NCBI RefSeq assembly: GCF_003287455.1
Contig: NZ_PRLC01000010.1
Location: 59,396-123,395 of the forward strand
DNA: 64,000 nucleotides
Source: Faecalibacterium hattorii
GTDB lineage: Bacteria > Bacillota > Clostridia > Oscillospirales > Ruminococcaceae
Direction of reading: 5' to 3'
Of the stretch, positions 17,043 to 25,857 are shown one piece after another. Both the position numbers and the translations under genes were made by a program. Numbering within the stretch: position 1 is the stretch's first letter; each line of letters begins with the position of its first letter. The notes beneath the pieces are model-generated. The model was given only the letters and a program-made list of their open reading frames with translations, was not told the DNA's origin and did no database searches.

Positions 17043-17708
17043 ATGACTCGTGAAGAAATTCTCTCCCATGTGGATCACACTCTGCTCAAGCCGGAGGCCA
17101 CTTGGCCGCAGATCAAGGTTATCTGCGACGAGGCCGTGGAAAATCACACGGCTTCCATCTGCATCAACACCTGCTATGTGAAACAGGCCGTGGAGTATCT
17201 GGCCGGCCGCATCCCGGTGTGCTGCGTCGTTGGCTTCCCTCTGGGCGCCATGGACACCGAGTCCAAGGCGTTCGAGGCCAAGAAGGCCATTGAGAACGGC
17301 GCTTCCGAAGTGGACATGGTCATCAACATCGGCCGCCTGAAGAACAAGGAGTACGACGCCGTCCGCGAGGACATCCGCGCCGTGAAACAGGCGGTGGGCG
17401 ACAAGGTGCTCAAGGTCATCATCGAGACCTGCCTGCTGACCGACGAGGAGAAGGAAAAGATGTGCGACATCGTCTGCGAGGCGGGCGCTGACTACATCAA
17501 GACCAGCACCGGCTTCTCTACCGCCGGTGCCACCTTCCACGACGTCGAGCTGATGGTCAAGGGCGTGCATGGCCGCTGCAAGGTCAAGGCAGCCGGCGGC
17601 ATCTCCACCGTCGAGGACATGGAAAAGTTCCTCGCGCTGGGTGCAGACCGTCTGGGTACTTCCCGCGCAGTCAAGCTGCTGAACGGCGAACAGGCGAAGG
17701 GGTACTGA
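17043..17708 (+). CDS. deoC: Deoxyribose-phosphate aldolase
   Basis: 221 residues, normal length. Schiff-base Lys153 in YIKTSTGF, the second active-site lysine Lys182 in KVKAAGGIS, and Asp92 in EVDMVINIG. N-terminal DHTLLKPEAT is the family signature. Splits 2-deoxyribose-5-phosphate into glyceraldehyde-3-phosphate and acetaldehyde, linking nucleoside breakdown to central metabolism. The ribosome site AAAGGAGA lies just upstream. Followed directly by repeat R3. Confidence 0.96.
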   Translation: MTREEILSHVDHTLLKPEATWPQIKVICDEAVENHTASICINTCYVKQAVEYLAGRIPVCCVVGFPLGAMDTESKAFEAKKAIENGASEVDMVINIGRLKNKEYDAVREDIRAVKQAVGDKVLKVIIETCLLTDEEKEKMCDIVCEAGADYIKTSTGFSTAGATFHDVELMVKGVHGRCKVKAAGGISTVEDMEKFLALGADRLGTSRAVKLLNGEQAKGY

Positions 17709-17710
17709 GA

Positions 17711-17833
17711 ACTCCCTCAGTCACGGCTTCGCCGTGCCAGCTCCCTCTGGGAGGGAGCCTTAGCGTGACGGCCCACTGCGATAGCCTCCCTCATTGAGGG
17801 AGGTGGCATCGCGTGAGCGATGACGGAGGGAGT
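17711..17833. repeat. Palindromic repeat element copy R3
   Basis: 123 bp, ACTCCCTCAGTCACGG ... GATGACGGAGGGAGT. Begins 3 bp after the deoC stop. Hairpins CACGG/CCGTG, CTCCCTC/GAGGGAG, CCTCCCTC/GAGGGAGG and CATCGC/GCGATG. Confidence 0.87.
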
Positions 17834-17881
17834 GCTCCCTTATCAATTTCAGAAAGTTGTCTAAAAATAGTCGGACTGTTC

Positions 17882-17910
17882 TTGACATTTCGACGAAGGA
17901 ATGCTAAGAT
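17882..17910 (+). promoter_or_regulatory. Promoter of the metK riboswitch transcript
   Basis: Consensus TTGACA, 17-base spacer, TAAGAT; the start falls ~20 bases before the SAM aptamer. Confidence 0.85.
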
Positions 17911-17936
17911 AGCATTCGGAAAACAACTGAATACCG

Positions 17937-18034
17937 ACTTATCAAGAGTGGCTGAGGGGACAGGCCCTGCGAAGCCCGACAACCTGTGCGGAAGCATAAG
18001 GTGCCAAATCCTGCGGGAAACCGAAAGATAAGAG
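17937..18034 (+). promoter_or_regulatory. SAM-I (S-box) riboswitch aptamer
   Basis: The P1 helix CTTATC/GATAAG encloses the S-box core: ATCAAGAGTGGCTGAGGGA, GGCCC, GAAGCCCGACAACC, AAGGTGCCAAATCC and GCGGGAAACC. This is the standard SAM-I consensus, and it precedes metK, the enzyme that makes the ligand. High SAM should stabilise the aptamer and allow the following terminator to form. Confidence 0.95.
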
Positions 18035-18037
18035 TGC

Positions 18038-18068
18038 AACGCTCAGAACTTCGGTTCTGGGCGTTTTT
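18038..18068 (+). terminator. Riboswitch-controlled terminator
   Basis: AACGCTCAGAAC-TTCG-GTTCTGGGCGTT followed by TTTT, directly after the aptamer and ~70 bases before metK. Confidence 0.9.
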
Positions 18069-18139
18069 GTTTGCGCAAAATCTTGATGCCGCGTATGAAG
18101 CTGTGAAAGAATCACCACACATTTCTGGAGGACAATTTT

Positions 18140-19294
18140 ATGGCAAGACATCTGTTTACTTCTGAGTCCGTCACCGAAGGACATCCCGACAAGATCTGCG
18201 ACCAGATCTCCGATGCCATTCTGGACGAGATCCTGACCCACGACCCCGACGCCCGCGTGGCTTGCGAGACCTGTGCTTCCACGGGTCTGGTGCACATCAT
18301 GGGCGAGATCACCACCAGCTGCTACGTCGATTTCCAGAAGATCGTCCGCGAGGTCATCTCCGATATCGGCTACACCCGCGCAAAGTACGGCTTTGACGCT
18401 GACACCTGCGCCGTCATCTCCAACATCGACGGCCAGAGCCCCGATATCGCCCTCGGCACCAACGACGAGGTCGGCGGTGCGGGCGATCAGGGCATGATGT
18501 TCGGTTATGCCTGTGACGAGACCCCGGAGCTGATGCCCATGCCCATTTCGCTGGCACACAAGCTGGCCAAGCGCCTGACCGCCGTGCGCAAGAGCGGCGA
18601 GATAGACTATCTGCGCCCGGATGGCAAGAGTCAGGTCACCGTGGAGTACGACGAAAACGGCAAGCCCGTCCGCGTGGATACCGTCGTCATCTCCAGCCAG
18701 CACAGCGAGAAGGTGAGCATGGAAAAGCTCCGCGCCGACGTGATGGAAAAGGTCATCAAGGCCACCATCCCCGCCGAGCTGCTGGACGAGAACACCAAGT
18801 ATTATATCAACCCCACCGGCCGCTTCGTCGTGGGTGGGCCGCAGGGTGACTCCGGCCTGACCGGACGCAAGATCATCGTCGATACCTACGGCGGCTATGC
18901 CCGCCACGGCGGCGGTGCGTTCTCCGGCAAGGACCCCAGCAAGGTGGACCGCAGCGCCGCTTACGCGACCCGCTGGGTGGCCAAGAACATCGTGGCTGCC
19001 GGTCTGGCCAGCAAGTGCGAGGTGCAGGTGGCTTATGCCATCGGCGTGGCAAAGCCCGTTTCCATCATGGTGGACACCTTCGGCACCGGCAAGGTGGCAG
19101 ACGACAAGATCGAGCAGGCTGTGGAGAAGGTCTTTGACCTGACCCCCGCCGCCATCATCCGCGATCTCGGTCTGCGCAAGCCCATCTACCGCAAGCTGGC
19201 TGCTTACGGCCACATGGGCCGCGAGGATCTGGGTGTGAAGTGGGAGAACACCGACCGCGTAGAGGAGCTGAAGGCTGCCGTCGCGGCACTGTAA
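18140..19294 (+). CDS. metK: S-adenosylmethionine synthetase
   Basis: 384 residues, normal length. [21 protein letters not shown] at the start holds the ATP and Mg2+ site, [12 protein letters not shown] is the signature hexapeptide region, and [19 protein letters not shown] is the P-loop-like phosphate site. Makes SAM from methionine and ATP in the cytosol. Preceded by CTGGAGGAC and controlled by the SAM-I riboswitch. Monocistronic; the terminator behind it holds repeat R4. Confidence 0.97.
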   Translation: MARHLFTSESVTEGHPDKICDQISDAILDEILTHDPDARVACETCASTGLVHIMGEITTSCYVDFQKIVREVISDIGYTRAKYGFDADTCAVISNIDGQSPDIALGTNDEVGGAGDQGMMFGYACDETPELMPMPISLAHKLAKRLTAVRKSGEIDYLRPDGKSQVTVEYDENGKPVRVDTVVISSQHSEKVSMEKLRADVMEKVIKATIPAELLDENTKYYINPTGRFVVGGPQGDSGLTGRKIIVDTYGGYARHGGGAFSGKDPSKVDRSAAYATRWVAKNIVAAGLASKCEVQVAYAIGVAKPVSIMVDTFGTGKVADDKIEQAVEKVFDLTPAAIIRDLGLRKPIYRKLAAYGHMGREDLGVKWENTDRVEELKAAVAAL

Positions 19295-19310
19295 GACCGA
19301 AGATTCGCAC

Positions 19311-19472
19311 AAAAAGGGGCTGTGCATAACTCCTTCCGTCATCGCTGACGCGATGCCACCTCCCTCTGAGAGGGAGGCTTTCACCGCTTACCGTTACGCC
19401 AAGGCTCCCTCCGAGAGGGAGCTGGCACGGCGAAGCCGTGACTGAGGGAGTTCGTTGCAACAGCCCCTTTTT
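19311..19472. repeat. Palindromic repeat element copy R4 (inverted), nested in a terminator stem
   Basis: The core at 19329-19451 (123 bp) is the reverse orientation of R1-R3. Outer arms AAAAAGGGGCTGT (19311) and ACAGCCCCTTTTT (to 19472) pair exactly, so the element sits in the loop of a terminator placed after metK. Confidence 0.87.
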
Positions 19473-19693
19473 GCTGCGCCGGGAGGTCGGTTTGTCAGAA
19501 AAAATCGTACTTTTTGTAAAAAACTCACAGAGTCCCACGGATTTTGGAAGAACAGATGTGCAAGGCGCAGAAAATCCGCTGACGGGCGAAGTTTTGGGTG
19601 TCGAAACGGGAATTTTGTGATAAAATAAAGACGATATGGACTTCAAGTGGTCTGATCGTTCGGTTTGGTACAGGAACATGAAGGAGTATAAAT

Positions 19694-20836
19694 ATGTCCA
19701 ACGAAATTAATCCGATGGCATTTTTTCAGGAGCCCAGTGTTGCAGATCTGCGTCTGCTGGCCTGCCCCGGTGCGGAAGAGCTGACCGCCCTCATCGACAA
19801 GCATCTTGTCGAGTGGGCCAAGTCTGCCGGTGTGGAAAAAGAGAGCTTCATCATCCCCTGCGAGTGCCCCCGCTTCCAGAGCGGTGACGCCAAGGGTCTG
19901 GTCAAGGAATCCGTCCGCGGCGACGATATCTTCATCGTGGTCGATCCGGGAAACTACAGTGTGACCTACAACCTGTTCGGCTATGAGAATCACCTCTCTC
20001 CCGATGACCACTTCGCCAACCTCAAGCGCCTGATCCAAGCGGTCGCCGGTAAGGCACACCGCGTGTCGGTCATCATGCCCAGCCTGTACGGCGGCCGTCA
20101 GCACCGCCGCGTCGTCCGCGAGAGTCTGGACTGCGCTGTGGCTCTGCAGGAGCTGCAGACCATGGGCGTCAGGAACATCATCACCTTCGACGCTCACGAT
20201 CCCCGCGTCCAGAACGCTGTGCCGCTGCTCAGCTTTGACAACGCCATGCCGACCTATCAGGTCCTGAAGAGTCTGCTGAAGAAGAACCCGGAGATCAGCT
20301 TCGACAAGGAAAAGTTCATCGTGGTCAGCCCCGACGAGGGCGCTATGAGCCGCAACATGTACTTCTCCAGCGTGCTGGGCTGCAATCTGGGCATGTTCTA
20401 CAAGCGCCGCGATTACACCCGCGTCGTCAACGGCCGCAACCCCATCGTTGCCCATGAGTATCTGGGCGAATCCGTGGAGGACAAGACTGTCTTCATCGCT
20501 GACGACATCATCGCTTCCGGCGAGAGTATGCTGGAGGTTGCCGGCAACCTGAAGAAGCGCGGCGCCAAGCGCATCATCGCCAACGCCACCTTCCCGCTGT
20601 TCACCAGCGGCCTCGCAAAGTTCGATCAGGCCGTTGCCGACGGGATGCTGGACTACGTGGTGGGCACCAACCTGACCTACCGTATGCCCGACCTGCTGAC
20701 CCGCGACTGGTACGTGGACGTCGATGTCTCCAAGTATGCGGCGTACTTCGTCGTTGCTCTGAACCACGATATGTCCGTTTCCAGCATCATCGACCCCATC
20801 CAGAAGATCGAGGCTCTGCTGGCAAAGCGCAGCTAA
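19694..20836 (+). CDS. prs: Ribose-phosphate pyrophosphokinase, long form
   Basis: 380 residues, longer than the ~315 of classical Prs. The PRPP loop is VFIADDIIASGESML, the flexible catalytic loop is YKRRDYTR, and SLYGGRQHRR plus ITFDAHDPRVQNAV match the ATP and ring-binding segments. Makes PRPP for nucleotide, His and Trp synthesis. Extra residues lie at the N-terminus (about 1-60) and around the catalytic loop. This long type occurs in clostridia; the regulatory ADP site may differ from Bacillus Prs. Ribosome site GAAGGAG precedes the ATG. Confidence 0.92.
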   Translation: MSNEINPMAFFQEPSVADLRLLACPGAEELTALIDKHLVEWAKSAGVEKESFIIPCECPRFQSGDAKGLVKESVRGDDIFIVVDPGNYSVTYNLFGYENHLSPDDHFANLKRLIQAVAGKAHRVSVIMPSLYGGRQHRRVVRESLDCAVALQELQTMGVRNIITFDAHDPRVQNAVPLLSFDNAMPTYQVLKSLLKKNPEISFDKEKFIVVSPDEGAMSRNMYFSSVLGCNLGMFYKRRDYTRVVNGRNPIVAHEYLGESVEDKTVFIADDIIASGESMLEVAGNLKKRGAKRIIANATFPLFTSGLAKFDQAVADGMLDYVVGTNLTYRMPDLLTRDWYVDVDVSKYAAYFVVALNHDMSVSSIIDPIQKIEALLAKRS

Positions 20837-20851
20837 AAGAGAGCTTATAAC

Positions 20852-20887
20852 AAAAAATGCCTGTTGCATTGCAACAGGCATTTTTTT
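20852..20887. terminator. Bidirectional intrinsic terminator
   Basis: AAAAAATGCCTGTTGCA/TGCAACAGGCATTTTTTT, nearly loopless perfect palindrome between convergent prs and the MATE gene. Confidence 0.93.
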
Positions 20888-20906
20888 GCTGTATCAACGA
20901 TAAAAA

Positions 20907-22235
20907 TTACAGCGTCCCATCCTTCAGGCAGCGGACGAGGGCGGGGACTTCATAGACGAGCATGAGGACCCAGCCGACGGCGTAGCTGTAGGGGAGGGCC
21001 TCAATGTCCATCTTCAGCACCAGCACGAAGACGGCGGCAGCGGCGACGCGGCCCGCCATGTTGAGCATGCTGCTGTTGAGGGTGATCTTCAGATCGCCCA
21101 GACCCCGGAAGCCGCCCTGAATGCCGTTGGTGAGGGCGGGCATCAGGTAGAACAGGGAAACGAGCCTCAGGAAGCGGACGCCCAGCTCCACGACGCCGGG
21201 GTCATCCACGAAGAGGCGGATGATGGGCTCAGCGCCGAAGAAGCAGAGGACCGCGATGCAGACGGCGTAAATGGCTTCGATCTTCAGACCACAGAAAAAG
21301 CCCGCCCGCACCCGATCCTTTTTGCCCGCGCCGCGGTTCTGGGCCATCAGGGTGGTGGTGGCGTGGCCGATGTTCTGCTGGGGGGTGTAGGCAAAGTCGT
21401 CGATGCGGCTGGACGCGGCAAAGGCGGCCATGGCGTTGACGCCCATGGTGTTGACGATGGCTTGGACGGCGATCTTGCCCAGTTGGACGGTGGCTTGCTG
21501 CATGGCGCTGGTCCAGCCGTAGCTGACGGTCTTTTTCAGCAGAGAGCTGTCAAAAATGAGCCAGCGGCGGCCCAATTGCAGCACCGGGATCTTGAACCGG
21601 ATGTAGATGAGACAGAGCACGCAGCACACGGCCTCGCTGAGGACGGTGGAGAGGGCGCAGCCCTCCGACCCCCAGTTGAGGACTTCCACGAAGAAGAGGT
21701 CTCCGCCGATGTTCAGCACCGAACTGACCATCAGGAAGTAGAGGGCGCTCTTGCTGTCGCCCAGCGCCCGCATGGTGGCGGCGAGGAAATTATAGAAAAA
21801 GGTGAAGATGAGCCCGGCGAAGACGATGCGGAGGTAATTGACCGCAATGGGGAGGATCTCTTCCGGGACTTGGAGGAGCCGGAGCAGCGGGTTTGCCAGC
21901 AGGATGCACGCCAGCGAGAAGGCCAGCGAGAAGACCGTGCCCGCGATGGCGGTGGTGGAGACTTGGCGCTCCACCAGCTTGTTGTCACCTGCGCCGAAGG
22001 CGGTACTGACGAGGATGCCCGCACCGAGGCACATGCCGTTGATGAAGAGGATGGCCAGCGTCATCAGCGGGTTGGAGGTGCCGACGGCGGCAAGGGCATC
22101 CTCGCCGACGAATTTGCCCACGATGATGCTGTCTACGGCGTTGTAGGTGAGCTGGAACAGGTTGCCCAGCACGAGGGGAATGGTGAAATTGACCAGCAGC
22201 GGGGGAATGGAGCCGGTCGTCATGTCTTTGGTCAT
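20907..22235 (-). CDS. MATE family efflux transporter
   Basis: 442 residues with about 12 membrane helices in two homologous halves. N-terminal GSIPPLLVNFTIPLVLGNLFQ and DSIIVGKFVG are typical of the DinF/NorM-like MATE proteins that export drugs or metabolites with Na+ or H+. The ATG at 22235 has GAAGGAA upstream; the frame runs further upstream with a Pro/Ser-rich translation that overlaps the next gene and is not credible as protein. Lies 13 bp after the PLP-fold protein and may be co-transcribed with it. Confidence 0.92.
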   Translation of the reverse strand: MTKDMTTGSIPPLLVNFTIPLVLGNLFQLTYNAVDSIIVGKFVGEDALAAVGTSNPLMTLAILFINGMCLGAGILVSTAFGAGDNKLVERQVSTTAIAGTVFSLAFSLACILLANPLLRLLQVPEEILPIAVNYLRIVFAGLIFTFFYNFLAATMRALGDSKSALYFLMVSSVLNIGGDLFFVEVLNWGSEGCALSTVLSEAVCCVLCLIYIRFKIPVLQLGRRWLIFDSSLLKKTVSYGWTSAMQQATVQLGKIAVQAIVNTMGVNAMAAFAASSRIDDFAYTPQQNIGHATTTLMAQNRGAGKKDRVRAGFFCGLKIEAIYAVCIAVLCFFGAEPIIRLFVDDPGVVELGVRFLRLVSLFYLMPALTNGIQGGFRGLGDLKITLNSSMLNMAGRVAAAAVFVLVLKMDIEALPYSYAVGWVLMLVYEVPALVRCLKDGTL

Positions 22236-22248
22236 AGGGGATTCCTTC

Positions 22249-23157
22249 TCAAATAATATTTTGTCTGCCGCTGAAAATGGCCAGAGCGGAGCGGCTGGTG
22301 CCGTTGGCGATGAGCTGAGCGGCGGCGTGGAGGGCGGCACCGGCGCTGAGGGAGGCGGGGATGGCGTCGGAGGCGAGGACCTTCTGGGCCGCGCGGACAG
22401 CGTCGGCGCGGGTGACGGCGGCCACATTGTCCACGACGTAGGCGTTATAGTTTTTTGGGATGAAGCCGAAGCCGATCTCCGGGATGCCGTGGCCGCCGGT
22501 GAAGCCGCCGCTCAGGGCCTGACTCTCAAAGGGTTCCACGGCGACCATGCGGACATCGTTGGTCCACGCCTTGAGCGTTTCGCCCACGCCGGTGATGGTT
22601 CCCGCACTGCCCACGCCGACCACGACGCTGTCCACAAGGCTGGAACCCTCCCGCGCAATGGCTCTGGCGATGGCGGGGCCGGTGACGCGGCGGTGGTATT
22701 CGGGGTTATTGTCGTTGGCCAGCCAGTTCATATAGTACCAGCCGTTTTCGGCGGCCTTGGTCTCAGCCAGCGCCCGCGCTCCGGCCAGCCCGTTCCGGGC
22801 CGGTGAGTGGAGGATTTGGGCCCCAAGGCGGAGCAGATACTCCTGCCGCAGGGCGGGGGCGTCCTCCGGCATGGTGAGCACGATGGGATGCCCGGCGGTG
22901 CGGCTGGCCAGCGTCAGCGCGACGGCAAAGGCGCCCGATGAGGCTTCAATGATGGGCTGGCCGGGGGCAAGGGCGTGCTGTTCCGCCGCAAGGGCCAGCA
23001 TCCCTTCGGCCAGCCCATCGCGGGATGTGCCGGTGGGGCCGTTGAAATCCAGATACGCATACAGCCGCCCCTTGAGCCCGCAAGCCGCAAGGTAGCCCCG
23101 CAGCTCCACGATGGGGCAGGGCAGGAGCGTTTGATAAAAATTCGGATGGATGGGCAC
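22249..23157 (-). CDS. Cysteine synthase-fold protein lacking the PLP lysine
   Basis: 302 residues from a GTG start; AGGAGG stands 6 bases before that GTG, and no ATG is placed as well. The fold is the CysK/PLP-lyase type: the phosphate-cradle motif VGVGSAGTITGVG is intact and EPFESQAL, GHGIPEIGFGFIP follow the family order. The motif that should hold the Schiff-base lysine reads NGPTGTSRDGL, with Arg46 (codon CGC) where CysK has Lys in NP.GSVKDR. The substrate loop is EASSGAFAVAL, with Ala in place of the conserved Asn of TSGN. Normal PLP catalysis is therefore unlikely. It may be a binding or regulatory protein, or bind another cofactor. Next to a MATE gene. Confidence 0.8.
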   Translation of the reverse strand: MPIHPNFYQTLLPCPIVELRGYLAACGLKGRLYAYLDFNGPTGTSRDGLAEGMLALAAEQHALAPGQPIIEASSGAFAVALTLASRTAGHPIVLTMPEDAPALRQEYLLRLGAQILHSPARNGLAGARALAETKAAENGWYYMNWLANDNNPEYHRRVTGPAIARAIAREGSSLVDSVVVGVGSAGTITGVGETLKAWTNDVRMVAVEPFESQALSGGFTGGHGIPEIGFGFIPKNYNAYVVDNVAAVTRADAVRAAQKVLASDAIPASLSAGAALHAAAQLIANGTSRSALAIFSGRQNII

Positions 23158-23283
23158 GAAATTCCTCCTTTGGTGGGATACATTATAATAATCGTAACGC
23201 AAACGGGCCGGGGCGTCAAGCTGCACTTTGGCAAAAACGGAGAAATTTCGCGAAAAAAATTGGCAGAGTGATGAAGAAAAGCC

Positions 23284-23312
23284 TTGACAAGGGACGAACA
23301 GTCTGTTATACT
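23284..23312 (+). promoter_or_regulatory. Promoter of the ylxM-ffh-rpsP-rimM-trmD operon
   Basis: TTGACA, 17-base spacer, TATACT. Its start near 23319 lies downstream of the first in-frame ATG (23268), supporting the ylxM start at 23370. Confidence 0.88.
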
Positions 23313-23369
23313 CCGTATGTAAAGCAAAAAACCTTTACAAACAATGAGAGGTCAGGGCAGAAAAGCACA

Positions 23370-23753
23370 ATGGCAAAAGATTTTGAGATGGGCTATCTGC
23401 TCGATTTTTACGGCGAGGTCCTCACGCCCAAGCAGCGCGAGATGCTGAACCAGTATTACAACGATGACCTCTCCCTGAGTGAGATCGGCGAAAACTTCGG
23501 CATTACCCGGCAGGGCGCACGGGACGCCATCAAGCATGGTGAGACCGCCCTGAAGGAGTTGGAAGCCAAGGTGGGCTTTGCGGCCCGGTATCGCCGGGTG
23601 CAGGAAAAGCTGGAAGAGCTGGAACAGCTCGTCATCGATGCACGATTCGAGTGCACCGGCCCCTACGCCAAGCTCACCACCACCGAGTACGCAGCCACGC
23701 TGACCAAGATGCTGGGGATCATCCGGTCCATGGACGAGGTCAACGAGAGCTGA
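23370..23753 (+). CDS. ylxM: YlxM/p13-like HTH protein (UPF0122)
   Basis: 127 residues. N-terminal sigma-70-region-4-like helix-turn-helix: LLDFYGEVLTPKQREMLNQYYNDDLSLSEIG..FGITRQGARDAI is close to the family consensus. YlxM is encoded beside ffh in most Firmicutes and is thought to modulate the signal recognition particle. Start placed at 23370 because the promoter excludes upstream ATGs; the ribosome site is weak. 30 bp to ffh. Confidence 0.9.
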   Translation: MAKDFEMGYLLDFYGEVLTPKQREMLNQYYNDDLSLSEIGENFGITRQGARDAIKHGETALKELEAKVGFAARYRRVQEKLEELEQLVIDARFECTGPYAKLTTTEYAATLTKMLGIIRSMDEVNES

Positions 23754-23783
23754 AACCACATTCTTTTGAGAGGAGCACCGCAC

Positions 23784-25139
23784 ATGGCTTTTGAATCTTT
23801 GACCGACCGCCTTGCCGGTGTGTTCAAGAAACTGCGCGGCCACGGCAAACTGACCGAAGCGGACATCAAGGCCGCCATGCGCGAAGTGCGGATGGCCCTG
23901 CTGGAAGCCGACGTCAACTACAAGGTGGCCAAGGACTTCTGCGCCAAGGTCTCCGAACGAGCCATGGGGCAGGAGGTCATGGAAAGCCTGACCCCGGCCC
24001 AGCAGGTCGTCAAGATCGTCAACGAAGAGCTCGTTGCGCTGATGGGCGGCGAGGAAGCTGAAAAGCTGATCGTCAAGAACAAGGGCCAGACCATCATCAT
24101 GCTCTGCGGCTTGCAGGGCAACGGTAAAACCACCCACGCGGCCAAGCTTGCCAAGTATTTCATCAAGCAGGGCCGCCGCCCCATGCTGGTGGCGTGCGAT
24201 ATCTACCGCCCTGCCGCCATTGACCAGTTACAGGTCGTGGGCAAACAGGCGGGGGCACCGGTCTTTACGCTGGACGGCGAAAAGCCGCCGGTCATCGCCA
24301 AAAAGGCGTTGGCCCACGCGAAGGACTACGGCAATGACATCATCATCCTTGATACCGCCGGCCGCTTGCAGATCGACGAGGTCCTGATGCAGGAGCTGGT
24401 CCAGATCAAGGAAGCCGTCCCTGTGGACGAGACGCTGCTGGTGGTGGATGCCATGGCCGGTCAGGACGCGGTGAATGTCGCCAAGACCTTCAACGAGACC
24501 GTCGGCGTGGATGGCATCATCCTGACCAAGACCGACGGCGACACCCGCGGCGGTGCAGCCCTTTCGGTGCTGGCCGTCACCGGCAAACCCATCAAATTCC
24601 AAGGCACCGGCGAAAAGCTGGATGACCTCGAAGTGTTCCACCCCTCCCGCATGGCCGGCCGCATCCTCGGCATGGGCGATGTGCTTAGCCTGATCGAGCG
24701 CGCGCAGGACGCCGCCGACGAAAAGGCCGCCGAAGAGACCGCCAAGCGGATGATGGAGAACAAGTTCGACATGAACGATATGCTGGCCCAGTTTGCGCAG
24801 ATCCGCAAGATGGGCGGCGCAGGGGCCATGCTGAGCATGATGCCCGGTATGTCGGGCATCGACGCCAGCCAGATCGACGAGAAGGCCTTCGACCGCATCG
24901 AGGCCATGATCTACTCGATGACCAAAGAGGAACGCGAAAAGCCTTCCATCATCAACCCCAAGCGCAAGCGCCGCATCGCCGCCGGCAGCGGCACCCGCGT
25001 GGAAGACGTCAACAAGCTGCTCAAGCAGTTTGAGATGATGCAGAAGATGATGAAGCAGTTCAAGAAGAGCCCCAAAGGCTTTGCCCGGCGGCTCGGCGGC
25101 ATGATGGGCAGCCCGAACGCCTTCCGCGGCCTGAAATGA
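23784..25139 (+). CDS. ffh: Signal recognition particle protein Ffh
   Basis: 451 residues. N domain (1-~90), G domain with P-loop GLQGNGKTTHAAKLA, DTAGRLQID and TKTDGDTRGGAALS, then the Met-rich M domain (~300-451) with the RNA-binding RIAAGSGTRVEDVNKLLKQF. Targets nascent membrane proteins with 4.5S RNA and FtsY. Start at 23784 follows GAGAGGAGC; six in-frame residues upstream are not needed. Confidence 0.97.
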   Translation: MAFESLTDRLAGVFKKLRGHGKLTEADIKAAMREVRMALLEADVNYKVAKDFCAKVSERAMGQEVMESLTPAQQVVKIVNEELVALMGGEEAEKLIVKNKGQTIIMLCGLQGNGKTTHAAKLAKYFIKQGRRPMLVACDIYRPAAIDQLQVVGKQAGAPVFTLDGEKPPVIAKKALAHAKDYGNDIIILDTAGRLQIDEVLMQELVQIKEAVPVDETLLVVDAMAGQDAVNVAKTFNETVGVDGIILTKTDGDTRGGAALSVLAVTGKPIKFQGTGEKLDDLEVFHPSRMAGRILGMGDVLSLIERAQDAADEKAAEETAKRMMENKFDMNDMLAQFAQIRKMGGAGAMLSMMPGMSGIDASQIDEKAFDRIEAMIYSMTKEEREKPSIINPKRKRRIAAGSGTRVEDVNKLLKQFEMMQKMMKQFKKSPKGFARRLGGMMGSPNAFRGLK

Positions 25140-25150
25140 TTTTGGTATAC

Positions 25151-25198
25151 ACCCCGCTGGGGTTGTACAGATAGATTTTAAACACCCCGATATCGGGG
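25151..25198 (+). other. Two hairpins in the ffh-rpsP spacer
   Basis: ACCCC-GCT-GGGGT (25151-25163) and the perfect palindrome CCCCGATATCGGGG (25185-25198). No T-tract follows, so these look like leader or mRNA-processing structures before rpsP and not terminators. Role unknown. Confidence 0.4.
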
Positions 25199-25226
25199 CA
25201 CAAAGAATTTTTGGAGGATATTTACC

Positions 25227-25469
25227 ATGGCAGTTAAGATTCGTCTGCGCCGCGTCGGCGCCAAGAAGGCTCCCTTCTATCGTGTGGTTGTTGCTGACAG
25301 CCGCTTCCCCCGCGACGGCCGTTTCATCGAGGAGATCGGCACCTACGATCCCAACAAGGAGCCCTCTGAGGTGAAGATCGACGCCGAGAAGGCTAAGCAG
25401 TGGATCGCCAACGGCGCACAGCCCACCGATACCGTTCGCGTGCTGCTGAAGAAGTCCAACATTCTGTAA
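25227..25469 (+). CDS. rpsP: 30S ribosomal protein S16
   Basis: 80 residues, normal length. [26 protein letters not shown] is the S16 signature. Binds 16S rRNA in the 30S body. Ribosome site TTGGAGG. Member of the ffh-trmD operon. Confidence 0.98.
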   Translation: MAVKIRLRRVGAKKAPFYRVVVADSRFPRDGRFIEEIGTYDPNKEPSEVKIDAEKAKQWIANGAQPTDTVRVLLKKSNIL

Positions 25470-25485
25470 GTAGGAGGGCTGACTC

Positions 25486-25719
25486 ATGCAGGAGCTGTTG
25501 CTGGCAGTTGCCCGCGGTCTCGTGGAGGACAAGGACGCCGTCAAGGTTACGGTGGACGAACCCCGCGAGGACGGCACCATCGTCTACCACCTGAGCGTGG
25601 CGGAGGGAGATATGGGCCGTGTCATCGGCAAGCAGGGCCGGATCGCAAAAGCCATTCGTGTGGTGATGCGCGCGGCTGCTGTGCGGGTCGATGAAAAGGT
25701 CCTTGTTGAGATCGACTGA
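25486..25719 (+). CDS. khpA: KH domain RNA-binding protein KhpA
   Basis: 77 residues. Single KH domain with the GxxG loop in VIGKQGRIAKAIRVVM. KhpA pairs with KhpB (Jag) as a global RNA binder linked to cell elongation in Firmicutes. Conserved position between rpsP and rimM. Followed by a strong terminator, so rimM-trmD may be partly independent. Confidence 0.93.
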   Translation: MQELLLAVARGLVEDKDAVKVTVDEPREDGTIVYHLSVAEGDMGRVIGKQGRIAKAIRVVMRAAAVRVDEKVLVEID

Positions 25720-25730
25720 GCACCCTACGA

Positions 25731-25760
25731 GCCCTCTGCCGCTTGGCAGAGGGCTTTTCT
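25731..25760 (+). terminator. Intrinsic terminator after khpA
   Basis: GCCCTCTGCC-GCTT-GGCAGAGGGC followed by TTTTCTT. Confidence 0.9.
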
Positions 25761-25774
25761 TATAAAAGAACGAG

Positions 25775-25842
25775 AACCTCTCCGTCATTGCTTCCCAATG
25801 CCACCTCCCCTACGAGGGGGGCGCAAGGGAGACGGAGAGGTT
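25775..25842. repeat. Short inverted-repeat element (R5), relative of R1-R4
   Basis: 68 bp bounded by AACCTCTCCGTC/GACGGAGAGGTT, with an inner CCACCTCCCC..GAGGGG part that echoes the long elements (CGTCAT..ATGCCACCTCCC). It ends 15 bp before the rimM ATG and leaves only the ribosome site between. Confidence 0.65.
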
Positions 25843-25857
25843 GAATAGGAGAAAAAA

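Noticed and set aside
22235..22427. N-terminal extension of the MATE protein
   Set aside because: The Pro/Ser-rich translation overlaps the end of the upstream gene; the ATG at 22235 has a proper ribosome site and begins with the family's conserved segment.
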